Source of the DNA: Ferrimicrobium sp.
GTDB taxonomy: Bacteria; Actinomycetota; Acidimicrobiia; Acidimicrobiales; Acidimicrobiaceae
Length of the DNA: 44,544 nucleotides
Assembly (NCBI RefSeq): GCF_027319265.1
Contig: NZ_DAHVNP010000032.1
Span: forward strand, 1-44,544
Direction of reading: 5' to 3'
Part shown: piece by piece, positions 31,733-40,148 of the stretch
How the letters are laid out: every line of letters begins with the position of its first letter
Position numbering within the stretch: position 1 is the first letter of the stretch
Notes under the pieces: generated by a model
What the model saw: the letters and a program-made list of their open reading frames with translations, nothing else
What the model was told of the DNA's origin: nothing
The model's database searches: none
Made by a program: the position numbers and the translations under genes

Positions 31733-32612
31733 GAGACAACACCTCTCCAAGTTGGCGAAGCGAATGGCCCCAATCGCCAAGACGATACTCATCTCCAAAT
31801 GGGTTGTTCGGGCGATCAAGTGGCCTTGGAAAGAGGTGCTGGCAATCAGTGAACTCCCAGTCTGCTTTGCGTACCAAGGTGACTTCGAGCACGTCATAAC
31901 CCATTACTCCATCAGCGAGTGCTCGAGCTCCATAGTTATTGGCATGGACATGGACGATCTGGTGGGTGCCAAACAGGACTTCTAGAGAACGATAGACCCG
32001 CGCTTGGAACGCATGATCCTCCACAATGCGTAAGAGGTGATGTAACTCCATGACGATTTGGCTAAACGGTGCGAGGTCGTGGGGTCTAAGTTGCGGCAGT
32101 ATGTCCCACTCCCCTCCCTCGATGTCGATGTTAAGAATGAGATCATCTCGGGTCTCATTGTGGTGGGTCGCAAGCGCATCTCCAAGACTGATCATGGTCT
32201 CGCTGGTCTTAGCGCCAAGTCCTAAACGATAAAAAACTGTCTCGCCTTCAACAGGAGGTGGCGCATCGATCGTATGGTCATATTGATAGACACGATTGTT
32301 CCTCATAGCCATCGCCTGATCCCACGTAACCTCTTGTCCAATGCCAAAGTTGTAGGCAATGGTGTTGGCGAGACCACGGTCAACCATCACGTAGCCTCCG
32401 TCGTTGGCTCCACCGACCCTGATGAACTCAGCACCATAAGGAGTCATGGGGGTAAGAAGGTTCTGAAGTTCCAATAGGGCACCTATATCCGTTGGCGCGA
32501 GAAACCGTGGACCCTGTTGGGCAACAAACGAAAGGTAAGCGATCTGTTCCTCGAGGGTTGCTTGACGCTCACGCAAGTGATTGAGAACAGCGGCGACTTG
32601 GGCATCCATCAT
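31722..32612 (-). CDS. FkbM-like SAM-dependent methyltransferase
   Basis: This 296-aa protein carries a methyltransferase core with RVGGANDGGYVM (65-76), YNFGIGQEVTWDQAMA (87-102) and LILNIDIEGGEWDIL (158-172), the last being the FkbM-type KIDVEGAE-like motif. Such enzymes often O-methylate sugars. Placed among glycosyltransferases next to fliC it may methylate the flagellar glycan (inference). AAGGAG precedes two consecutive ATGs; the second (32609) has the better spacing. Confidence 0.8.
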   Translation of the reverse strand: MMDAQVAAVLNHLRERQATLEEQIAYLSFVAQQGPRFLAPTDIGALLELQNLLTPMTPYGAEFIRVGGANDGGYVMVDRGLANTIAYNFGIGQEVTWDQAMAMRNNRVYQYDHTIDAPPPVEGETVFYRLGLGAKTSETMISLGDALATHHNETRDDLILNIDIEGGEWDILPQLRPHDLAPFSQIVMELHHLLRIVEDHAFQARVYRSLEVLFGTHQIVHVHANNYGARALADGVMGYDVLEVTLVRKADWEFTDCQHLFPRPLDRPNNPFGDEYRLGDWGHSLRQLGEVLSRGA

Positions 32613-32644
32613 CTAACTCCTTAACTGGGTTACTGAGAACATCT

Positions 32645-33928
32645 TTATAACGACTCTGTGCTCTTGGCCTCTAGAAGAGCGCCCGTATCGATATCGATCC
32701 AACGGTCAAAAAACAGCGTGTCAGCATAACTGGTACCAAAGACGCGATCAAGGGCAAGGAGGAGTGCAAGTCGAGGAGTTGTGACACCCTTCTCTGCTCT
32801 GGCAAGTGCTGCTACTGAAAACCGAGTCACCTTCGCCAATTGGCGTAGGCTCATCCCTCGTTCCTCTCGTGGCCTGCGTAACGATTCACCAAGGGATTCA
32901 GACCAAGCGATGCGAGGGTAATGACGTTGGTAGAAGTCGGTAACCACGAGCTGGTCGCCTCGTTTGATGGCGATCCGAGATGATGGTTTGAAATCCGAGC
33001 GCAAGTTAGATCCTAACAGCGTATCAAGAACCTTCATCTGTTGATAGGTTGGATGAGCAGCACAACGTTCCCATGTCCATATCGTGTAGGAGCCTACCCC
33101 GCACCTCTTTGCCACCGTATTAACTTGCATCCCGATTTTGATTCTCGCATGCTTCAAGGATGTGGCATGTCGTGCGGTCCAACAAGGCTGTTTAGCCTTT
33201 TTGCGGAGAGGCTTGTTATGATAATTGGAGGAGTCGCGTTGCGCTGGCCTCTGACGATCCACAAAGAGATCTTTTAACTTCAACGTCCAGTCATCAAGAT
33301 AATACTGGTGGCTAAAGTCGCTCCCGGGTAGCTGATCGATTGAGCGCAGAAACCGTAGCGATGGCTTTGCTGTAGCGTTCTCTACCTCGACTAGCCATGC
33401 ATAGGAACATCCCAGTATCCCGCTTAATTTGAGTACAGAGTACCCGTAAGCCTCACGCTCCCTCCGAATTACTTGCCCCTTGTCTCGGTTCCACACATTC
33501 TCATTGAACCGCTGGTAAAATTCAGTGGCCTCTTCGTATGCAGCCTGCGTGGAGCAAATTGGTACATCGGGCAAAAAATGTTCGTGGAACCTGGTGCCGA
33601 GTAGTTCGTCAAGACTTACAAGGTACCCATAGGTTGGAGAGGATTGATAGCATGTCTCCCATGTCGAGAGCATCACCAAGGAGATGCCCAATTCGGATGC
33701 AAGATGGCGTGAGGACACATCAAGTGCTAAGCGTGCGAACCGTAAGCTAGCGCCATAAATGGCTCCCCACTCCTGAGAAGGAGGTGCGTCTTGTCGTTCT
33801 CCACGCTTCTCTCTGTCCCGTTTGCGTTGCTCTCTAGCGGCCGGATCAAGCGTAAACCGGGCATCAGGTGCGAGTTGGGCGTGGAAGGAGGATTCCAAAA
33901 TCTCGTCAATACTAGTCAGTATCTGCAT
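32645..33928 (-). CDS. multi-HTH (XRE-like) protein, main part after an apparent frameshift
   Basis: This 427-aa frame holds four complete XRE/Cro-type helix-turn-helix modules in a row, at about residues 58-108, 152-205, 262-312 and 365-415. Each has a recognisable LASELG/LSGILG/VAKRCG/LAKVTR turn, a W or V-E recognition part and a closing (L)LG-type helix, followed by a short phenylalanine-rich link (RFHEHFLPD, DFSHQYYLDD, NLRSDFKPS, YADTLFFDRW). The frame's beginning (MQILTSIDEILESSFHAQLAPD) is the second half of a fifth module whose first half lies in the preceding frame (33912-34154). No ribosome-binding site precedes ATG 33928, so it is unlikely to start there. No other domain is visible. 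Role unknown; DNA binding is expected. Confidence 0.7.
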   Translation of the reverse strand: MQILTSIDEILESSFHAQLAPDARFTLDPAAREQRKRDREKRGERQDAPPSQEWGAIYGASLRFARLALDVSSRHLASELGISLVMLSTWETCYQSSPTYGYLVSLDELLGTRFHEHFLPDVPICSTQAAYEEATEFYQRFNENVWNRDKGQVIRREREAYGYSVLKLSGILGCSYAWLVEVENATAKPSLRFLRSIDQLPGSDFSHQYYLDDWTLKLKDLFVDRQRPAQRDSSNYHNKPLRKKAKQPCWTARHATSLKHARIKIGMQVNTVAKRCGVGSYTIWTWERCAAHPTYQQMKVLDTLLGSNLRSDFKPSSRIAIKRGDQLVVTDFYQRHYPRIAWSESLGESLRRPREERGMSLRQLAKVTRFSVAALARAEKGVTTPRLALLLALDRVFGTSYADTLFFDRWIDIDTGALLEAKSTESL

Positions 33929-34154
33929 AGTGGGAAACTGAATTCCATTCTCGATGGCACAAACCTTCCAAGAGAGTACCGAGGTTAGAGGCCAGGCCTG
34001 TCTGTGAGTAGCCCTTTGACTTACGGAGGGACCTTAGTGCTTGTGCGTACTCAAACGTCCAAGGCACTCTTGCCTCTTGGACTTTGCTCGTGTTCGATAG
34101 GGTCCGTTTGCGTGGTCTAGCTACGGATTCGGGTTGTCGAGTTGTCGCAGTCAT
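33912..34154 (-). pseudogene. 5' part of the multi-HTH gene, separated by a frameshift
   Basis: This 80-aa frame is coupled to the GT4 gene (ATGA overlap) and has a good GGAG ribosome-binding site. A basic leader (RPRKR) is followed by the first half of an XRE module (ALRSLRKSKGYSQTGLASNLG), then by 21 residues unlike any HTH. The missing half (LSWKVCAIENGIQFPTMQIL) lies in the next frame and continues into the 427-aa ORF. Joining them by a one-base shift near 33980-33990 would give one protein of about 505 aa with five HTH modules. Mutation, sequencing error or programmed frameshift cannot be told apart here. Confidence 0.65.
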
Positions 34155-35551
34155 GTTTGTGGCTCCGCTCCAACACTAGTAAGCACGTCACCGGAATGCT
34201 CGCCTCTGTGCCCTATGCGTATTTGCTGACGATACCTAGCGTCCTTCCATAGGTCGAGACGTGCCTTTACTTGGGGCTCAAGGCTTTCGTGTAGAGAGAC
34301 CGCATTCGTGGGCAACTCACCAGGATAGAGCTCAAGCAGTGCTTGTGCACCATAGAGGTCCTGGTGATCCAATAGCAACGCAATGGTGTTGGAGAGGTCG
34401 TCGATCCCCCACTCAGTGAGGGTCCGAGCAACTTGGAGTTCAGTCGCATTGAAGTGATCGAGCTCAACATCACCAGTGAAGGCCCCTGCAATCGCTCGTT
34501 CCGCAATACGTGCGCTCTGGCTCCAAGAGAAGGTAGTGCTTGTTGCCAGTCCCGATTGGATTCGTTGCTCATGAACCGAGTCATCAACAAGAGCTAGACG
34601 GATTCCCTGAGTAAGGTCTTCGACAGAGACCTCTAACCAATGGTACCTCCCGCCAATTGGACCATAATTATCAACAGCTGGCTGATCGCTAATGGCGACA
34701 GAGGCTTTAACCAGAATGGCATTGGTGTCGTTTGCATAGTCATCGGCGGCACCTCCTCGAGTCAGCACTACAGCCGTGCCGAGACTCATCGCTTCGAGTC
34801 CACCAAGATAGAAACCTTCTGCTCGATAGGGATGCACAAGCGCCTGCGACTCTGCAACAAGCAGATCGAGGTCGTCCCGGCTGAGGCTCTCGCGAAGCAC
34901 TTGGGTAATCTCACCCACGCGGGGGTACAGCTTTACTAAGTCATCAACAAGTGACTGACCTTGATAGAAGGAATTGTTGCCAGATTCTTTAATAACGACT
35001 GAGACCCCGCTGAGCTCGTCATCGTCAAGGGCATCAAGAGCCCGAATGAAGAGATCTATGCCTTTGCGCCAAATTCCACCGCCGAGGAAAAGCAGCTGAT
35101 TGGGCTTCTTGACGGGGAACTTGATCGAAGGCGGTCGCACTCCCAGTGGCACGATTCTGACCTTTTGGGGATCCGCTCCGGCCTCGACCCAACAGGACTT
35201 GACAAAGTTTGTATGCACCCACACTTGATCGACGTTATCCAGGGCCTTGACCCACTCAAGAGGTACACCACCGAACTCCCAGGGTTGGATCACAATGAAG
35301 ATCCGCGAGTTTGGTCGTTCCCAATTGGGTGGCCAGAACTGGCGAATACACACGTCTGCACCATCACTTGAGCCGAGTGGGAAGGGCTCAAGTCCGAGTC
35401 GCGCACATCCAATCTCTACTTGTTCTGGGTCTTCATCCCATGAATTGAGTGCAACGAGATGGCCACGGCTCCGAAGCGCATCTGCAAGGTTGAGATTAAC
35501 GATGCCATAGCTGTTGTCAAAACGAGTATTGCCTTCAAAAACGATTCTCAT
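34151..35551 (-). CDS. glycosyltransferase family 4 (GT-B fold)
   Basis: This 466-aa protein has a retaining GT-B enzyme in residues 1-360. The N-terminal Rossmann half begins MRIVFEGNTRFDNSYGIVNLNLADALRSRGH; the C-terminal half begins at NQLLFLGGGIWRKGIDLFIRAL and has the EX7E motif, E245 to E253 (EGFYLGGLEAMSLG). About 100 extra helical residues follow. It probably adds sugars to the flagellar glycan, given the position beside fliC. AGGAG precedes the ATG. It is read divergently from fliC and leads into the multi-HTH gene. Confidence 0.88.
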   Translation of the reverse strand: MRIVFEGNTRFDNSYGIVNLNLADALRSRGHLVALNSWDEDPEQVEIGCARLGLEPFPLGSSDGADVCIRQFWPPNWERPNSRIFIVIQPWEFGGVPLEWVKALDNVDQVWVHTNFVKSCWVEAGADPQKVRIVPLGVRPPSIKFPVKKPNQLLFLGGGIWRKGIDLFIRALDALDDDELSGVSVVIKESGNNSFYQGQSLVDDLVKLYPRVGEITQVLRESLSRDDLDLLVAESQALVHPYRAEGFYLGGLEAMSLGTAVVLTRGGAADDYANDTNAILVKASVAISDQPAVDNYGPIGGRYHWLEVSVEDLTQGIRLALVDDSVHEQRIQSGLATSTTFSWSQSARIAERAIAGAFTGDVELDHFNATELQVARTLTEWGIDDLSNTIALLLDHQDLYGAQALLELYPGELPTNAVSLHESLEPQVKARLDLWKDARYRQQIRIGHRGEHSGDVLTSVGAEPQT

Positions 35552-35661
35552 AGGACTCCTGTGGTGCGCATACTACCAAAAGCATCGGAGAAACTCATGT
35601 CTTCTTAATGTTGGATTCAGACCTTGATGAGGCTTTCAACCCTCTCTGGACAATTTTCCTA

Positions 35662-35689
35662 TCAAGCTCTGCGCCTCGTGTGTCGAAGA
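35662..35689 (+). promoter_or_regulatory. weak sigma-28-like promoter candidate for fliC
   Basis: TCAAGCTC (35662-35669), 12 nt, GTCGAAGA (35682-35689) matches the sigma-28 consensus in 5 of 8 positions in each half, with near-correct spacing and a leader of about 60 nt. Flagellin genes usually have such promoters, so it is a reasonable but weak candidate. Confidence 0.35.
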
Positions 35690-35698
35690 TCTTAGGGA

Positions 35699-35717
35699 TA
35701 CCAGGTAGATCCTGGTG
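35699..35717 (+). promoter_or_regulatory. hairpin in the fliC leader
   Basis: TACCAGG (35699-35705) pairs with CCTGGTG (35711-35717) around a TAGAT loop, about 20 nt before the strong AAGGAGG ribosome-binding site. It could protect the flagellin message or take part in its control. Function is not shown by sequence. Confidence 0.4.
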
Positions 35718-35754
35718 TTACGTATATGAATACGAGGGAATTCAAGGAGGATTC

Positions 35755-36588
35755 ATGTCCCTATCGGTTAATACAAACATCTCGGCCATTGAGGCGTACA
35801 ATAACTTGAACGCCACTAACAACGCGATGCAAACGTCCATCAACCAGCTGTCTTCAGGCTTGAAGATCCAAAACGCCTCCCAAGGTGCTGCGGACTACGT
35901 GATCTCACAGGGTCTACAGACTCAGGCGAATGGTCTGGGTGTTGCTATCAACAACGGTCAGGATGCCACCTCGGTACTCCAGATCGCCACGGGTGCCATG
36001 AACCAGCAGATCTCGATCTTGCAGACCATGAACCAGTTGGCAACCCAAGCTGCGAACGCTGGCGCGAACAACACCACGTCGAACAACGCCGACCAACAAG
36101 AGTTTGCGGCTCTACAGAACCAGCTGGATCAGATCGCGAACTCAACACAGTTCGGCTCCACTCAGTTGCTCAACGGGACCTATACCGGACAGTCATTCCA
36201 GATTGGTGCTTACGCCGCATCAGTAGACCAGGTAGTGGTGAGCATCGGTAATCTTGGATCAGCTTCGCTTGGTGTCAGCGCGGCATCGGTGAACATCTCG
36301 ACGGCTTCTGCCGCGTTCTCTGCGATGGCATCAGTACAGGCGGCAATCACAACGGTTGCCTCTGCTGAAGCTGCCATTGGCGCGACTCAGAACCAGATCC
36401 AGGACATCATCGCCAACGACACCGTTGCCCAGCAAAACGTGACCTCAGCGAACTCGACGCTGGTCGACACCAACATGGCCAAGGCGATGACAAACTTCTC
36501 GTCCCAGCAGGTGTTGATGCAGGCTGGTGTTGCGATGTTGTCCCAAGCCCAGGCACTACCTCAGTTGATCCTGAAACTAATCCCATAG
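35755..36588 (+). CDS. fliC: flagellin
   Basis: This 277-aa filament protein has the N-terminal D0/D1 part (MSLSVNTNISAIEAYNNLNATNNAMQTSINQLSSGLKIQNA) and the C-terminal D1/D0 part (SANSTLVDTNMAKAMTNFSSQQVLMQAGVAMLSQAQALPQLILKLI). There is almost no variable middle, so the outer D2/D3 domains are absent. I start it at ATG 35755 with AAGGAGG upstream; the frame runs 49 codons further up but without flagellin sequence. It is exported by the type III gate with FliS. The many surface Ser/Thr residues are possible glycosylation sites. A strong terminator follows. Confidence 0.97.
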   Translation: MSLSVNTNISAIEAYNNLNATNNAMQTSINQLSSGLKIQNASQGAADYVISQGLQTQANGLGVAINNGQDATSVLQIATGAMNQQISILQTMNQLATQAANAGANNTTSNNADQQEFAALQNQLDQIANSTQFGSTQLLNGTYTGQSFQIGAYAASVDQVVVSIGNLGSASLGVSAASVNISTASAAFSAMASVQAAITTVASAEAAIGATQNQIQDIIANDTVAQQNVTSANSTLVDTNMAKAMTNFSSQQVLMQAGVAMLSQAQALPQLILKLIP

Positions 36589-36607
36589 TTTCTCCTTACT
36601 CTCACTA

Positions 36608-36640
36608 TGGGCCAGGGATCGCGTATCCTTGGCCCATTTT
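36608..36640 (+). terminator. intrinsic terminator of fliC
   Basis: A 12-bp stem (TGGGCCAGGGAT 36608-36619 with ATCCTTGGCCCA 36625-36636, one G-U pair) with a 5-nt loop is followed by TTTT. It stands 20 nt after the fliC stop and separates fliC from fliD. Confidence 0.9.
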
Positions 36641-36672
36641 GGGTAGTACCTCTTATTTCGTTCTCTAGATCA

Positions 36673-36680
36673 GCCGAAGC
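36673..36680 (+). promoter_or_regulatory. possible sigma-28-like -10 for fliD
   Basis: GCCGAAGC lies 23 nt before the fliD ATG, after the fliC terminator. It matches 5 of 8 bases of the sigma-28 -10 and resembles GTCGAAGA before fliC, but no -35 is visible. Some promoter is needed here because the fliC terminator is strong. Confidence 0.25.
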
Positions 36681-36703
36681 TCATCACAGGCCAAGGAGGT
36701 CAC

Positions 36704-39262
36704 ATGTCTTCGATATCACCAACGACCAGTACTACTTCAACAACTGGAACGACTAGCACCAGTTCCACCTCGTCAAGCACCACCAGTCCCTTCGCGCCTC
36801 CGATCCAATTCAATGGTGTTATCTCAGGCTTAGACACCAGCTCAATCATCAATGCGCTCATGCAGGCCTATGAGCAACCTCAAGTAGATATCCAAAACCA
36901 GATCACTTCATTGAACAACAACCTGAATGACTACCAACAGCTCTCATCAGATTTCCTCAACCTCCAAACCGCAGCCAACAATCTCACCTCAGCCTCCGAC
37001 TGGCAAATCACCTCCGCGACTACCTCGAATCCAGCAGTGGCCACCGCCACGACCACCTCAGGGGCTACTCCCTCAACGATCAGCTTCAACGTTGATCAAC
37101 TCGCCCAAGGCAATGTGCTTGCCGGAGCCAACACACTCAGTTCACTCTCATCCACCGCCGCCTCGGGCAACTTCCTACTCTCTTCTAGCGCGGCAGGTTT
37201 TGGAGTCAGTTCCCTCGCTGGCAGCTCCTTGTCCGTTGGAACCCATTCATTTGATGTCACCCAAGCGCTCACTGGAGGTACAGCCTCGGCAACAACTGCT
37301 CTCGCTAGCTCAGTGACGATTGGCTCCTCGAATGACACTATCGATGCAACCGTCAATGGAACTACCGAAACCTTTACCATCGCTTCGGGCACCTATACCC
37401 CTTCCCAACTGGCCCAAGCGATTAGCACAGCGTCGAGTGCATCCGGCACTCCTCTTCTCAATGCGCAGGTCAATTCACGGGGACAATTAGAAGTTGGAAC
37501 ATCGCTTCTTGGGTCATCGGCCTCACTCCAACTCACCGGCGGGACTGCGCTTTCAACGCTCGGTCTAAGCACCCAATCAACCGCCTCGGTCGGAACCGCA
37601 GGCTCGATTACCCTTGATGGCACAGCTACGGCAATCAACAACGTCCAGTCAGGTTCAACCACCACGCTCACAGACGGTTCCGGTGGCACGATCACCATGG
37701 GAATCGGTGCCTTCGGCATCGCCAAGGGGAGCTTCAGCGCCTCGGAGATCTCCGCTGGTAGTGGCAGCCTGAGTTCGGTGGTCTCTGATATCAACGCCTC
37801 GAGTTCCGGTGTTACCGCGTCAGCGGTACAGGTGGGAACAAATGCGTACATCCTCCAACTTTCTTCGAACACTACAGGAACCGATGGCAACATCACCGTT
37901 GAGTCATCGCCATTCTCTGCGTCGGTCGGGAGCTTCAACTCTATTACCGCAGGCCAAAATGCTGTCATCAGCGTCGGTGGTACCAACGGTTATGAGTTGT
38001 CGTCACAGACCAATACGGTGTCAGGAGTTCTACCAGGTGTAAACATCAATCTGGTATCGGCGCAAGCTCCAGGGTCATCCCCCATCACCCTTTCGGTAAC
38101 TCCGAATGGTGCCAAAATGGCAACAGACGTTCAATCACTCATCACGGCAGCCAACACGGCGCTCTCGGACATCAATAAGTACGCTGGCTATAACGCCGCC
38201 ACCGGAACCGGCGGGCCACTGATGGGCAACTCTGACCTCAACGCCCTGACCTCGCAAATTCTTGGGGTTATCTCGAATGAAGTGGGGTTGAACGGAACAA
38301 CAGCGGCGAATGCAGGGATCACCCTCAACAAGAACGGATCGATCGACTTCAACGCCACCACCTTTGCCCAAGCCTATGATGCCAATCCATCACAAGTCGC
38401 CTCCCTCTTCACTCAGGGTGGCTCACTAAATGCGACTTCTAACGCCTACTCGGGCTCGGTAACCCTTAGTTATGCGGGCAACGCAACCCAAGCAGGCAGC
38501 TACCCTATCGTGATCACACATTCGGCAACCCAAGCGGTAGATACCGGCAGTATTGTCTCAGGTGGTGCAATTACCAGTGCCGAATCGCTCTCCTTCACCT
38601 CTGGTGGCTCAACTGCGACTTATGCAGCAAGTGCTGGCGAATCGCTCACTAGCATTGCAGCGGGCATCAACGCGTCCTTCGCATCGTCGGGTCTTGCGCT
38701 GAGCGCAACAGTCAACACCACCTCATCTGGCTCCCAGCTTGTGGTCTCCTCACAGAACTATGGCTCTGCACAGAGCTTTACCGTGGCGACTAGTGGAACA
38801 ACCGGCCAGCTCGGTCTCACCGCGAACGGCACCACCTATGCGGGAACTGATGTGGCTGGGACTATCGATGGAGTGACAGCGACCGGCAGTGGCCAGTATC
38901 TCTCGGCACCTATTGATAATCCGACGCTGGCCGGACTCTCGCTGCAAGTGACGGCGACTGGAATCACGAGTGCAACGACTCTTGGTGATTTTACCTATAC
39001 CCCAGGCATTGCGGGTGGCATGGGCGCGACAGGGTATGGAGCATCCGATCCGACCACAGGGTCGCTGTCGAGCACGATTTCTAGCCTCAACCAGCAGATC
39101 GCAAGTTTGCAACAACAGTACAACAACTACACTCCGATGATCCAATCAGAGCAGAAGATGCTCCAGCAGGAGTTCGACAACATGGAGACCCAGCTCGGAA
39201 CTCTCAAGAATCAGGGCAGTTATCTCTCGAGTGAAATTGCTCAGCTGCCCACAGGTGGATAG
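36704..39262 (+). CDS. fliD: flagellar filament capping protein FliD (hook-associated protein 2), unusually long
   Basis: This 852-aa protein caps the growing filament. After a Ser/Thr-rich N-terminal tail (1-30) comes the FliD signature FNGVISGLDTSSIINALMQAYEQPQVDIQNQITSLNNNLNDYQQL (about 38-80). The C-terminal conserved helix ends the protein (LNQQIASLQQQYNNYTPMIQSEQKMLQQEFDNMETQLGTLKNQGSYL). Two flagellin-hook-IN-like units are seen in the middle (around TYTPSQLAQAISTA and ESLTSIAAGINASF). Typical FliD proteins are 450-650 aa, so the variable outer part is enlarged. GGAGGT precedes the ATG. Confidence 0.95.
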   Translation: MSSISPTTSTTSTTGTTSTSSTSSSTTSPFAPPIQFNGVISGLDTSSIINALMQAYEQPQVDIQNQITSLNNNLNDYQQLSSDFLNLQTAANNLTSASDWQITSATTSNPAVATATTTSGATPSTISFNVDQLAQGNVLAGANTLSSLSSTAASGNFLLSSSAAGFGVSSLAGSSLSVGTHSFDVTQALTGGTASATTALASSVTIGSSNDTIDATVNGTTETFTIASGTYTPSQLAQAISTASSASGTPLLNAQVNSRGQLEVGTSLLGSSASLQLTGGTALSTLGLSTQSTASVGTAGSITLDGTATAINNVQSGSTTTLTDGSGGTITMGIGAFGIAKGSFSASEISAGSGSLSSVVSDINASSSGVTASAVQVGTNAYILQLSSNTTGTDGNITVESSPFSASVGSFNSITAGQNAVISVGGTNGYELSSQTNTVSGVLPGVNINLVSAQAPGSSPITLSVTPNGAKMATDVQSLITAANTALSDINKYAGYNAATGTGGPLMGNSDLNALTSQILGVISNEVGLNGTTAANAGITLNKNGSIDFNATTFAQAYDANPSQVASLFTQGGSLNATSNAYSGSVTLSYAGNATQAGSYPIVITHSATQAVDTGSIVSGGAITSAESLSFTSGGSTATYAASAGESLTSIAAGINASFASSGLALSATVNTTSSGSQLVVSSQNYGSAQSFTVATSGTTGQLGLTANGTTYAGTDVAGTIDGVTATGSGQYLSAPIDNPTLAGLSLQVTATGITSATTLGDFTYTPGIAGGMGATGYGASDPTTGSLSSTISSLNQQIASLQQQYNNYTPMIQSEQKMLQQEFDNMETQLGTLKNQGSYLSSEIAQLPTGG

Positions 39263-40148
39263 AGTTGATGAAAGTTAACATTCAGCGATCAGCGCCATTG
39301 TGAGTGCCTCTTGACTCTTTCCAGATGGCTAATGATTGGTTGATGATAACGGTGTTTAACTTTTTCAAACATCTGCCTGCGGGCTAATTGCGTCGACTCT
39401 CATGAGCGGTAGTTCCGTTGATCTTCACTGAGAACTGATTTGGAACCAGCCCACAACTTTGTTGGCCAGGGTTATTTTAGATGAAATAACATCGACAACA
39501 TACACGATATCTCTACCTCAGACTTGATTGTATTGATTGACATCCTGGGGTTCGATAACTGTGCACCGACGAATTCATATAGCGGCCACGCCACCCTGAC
39601 CGACGTAGGCAGAAAGGTCTAATCAATTCTCCAAATCCCTATGAACCCAGATCCCCCCAGCATACAATCCTTGAGTCCCTCGGGTTTGAAAACCCTTCTT
39701 ACTCGGACCGCCCGACGTAGCGGCTAGTTTGCAGTGCCACTTTCAGAACGATTAGCTAGTTGAGCTGAGAGTCTGAAATGGCGATCAAAAGATGAATTGA
39801 ACGCGTAGTTTTCTCGATTACCTGAACCTCATCGAATTCTTAGTCGTTAACGAGACAACCCCGAGAATGGTTCCCTATCTACCAAGCAAACACCGAGGGT
39901 GTAGCACTGAGAACTCATTCCTGACCAAAGCAGCGCAGAGGAAGTATAGTAGAGCGCGACGCGGTCTTCTCGAATACAAAGTGAATGGGACTCACGCAGC
40001 CCTCCGGAATTACATGGAACTTCCTAGAGACCATAGACCGCAGTATTGGTAGGTGCAATGAACAGTAGCAGCGTCTTGCCGTCAACCCCTCGAGTAACCA
40101 CCTAGTACAGTCCCTGTCTGTGCTTTACATCGCAGCAGGCGCGGCTAC
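39263..40148. other. 886-bp region without a convincing gene
   Basis: This stretch is more AT-rich and irregular than its surroundings. A 61-codon frame at 39867-40052 (contains QRKYSRARRGLLEYKVNGTH) has no ribosome-binding site and no family I recognise. Visible structures are GTTATTT-TAGATG-AAATAAC (39471-39490), a GGGTT-TGAA-AACCC hairpin followed by TTCTT (39682-39700), and a long inverted repeat GCCACTTTCAGA (39736-39747) with TCTGAAATGGC (39772-39782). It may be decayed mobile DNA. Confidence 0.5.
39736..39782. repeat. inverted repeat resembling insertion-sequence ends
   Basis: GCCACTTTCAGA (39736-39747) and TCTGAAATGGC (39772-39782) are inverted copies with a single extra base, 24 bp apart. 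The spacing is too short for an element, so it could be a solo end, a hairpin, or a remnant. A link to the IS21 fragment at the right edge is possible but unproven. Confidence 0.4.

Noticed and set aside
35608-35754. Longer N-terminus for flagellin
   Set aside because: Flagellin similarity and the strong ribosome-binding site begin at 35755; export needs the conserved N-terminus to be first.
39867-40052. 61-codon frame as an HNH-like gene remnant
   Set aside because: The basic RKYSRARRG part recalls small HNH proteins, but the Cys and His-Asn-His residues are missing and no start signal is present; it is mentioned only as part of the gene-poor region.
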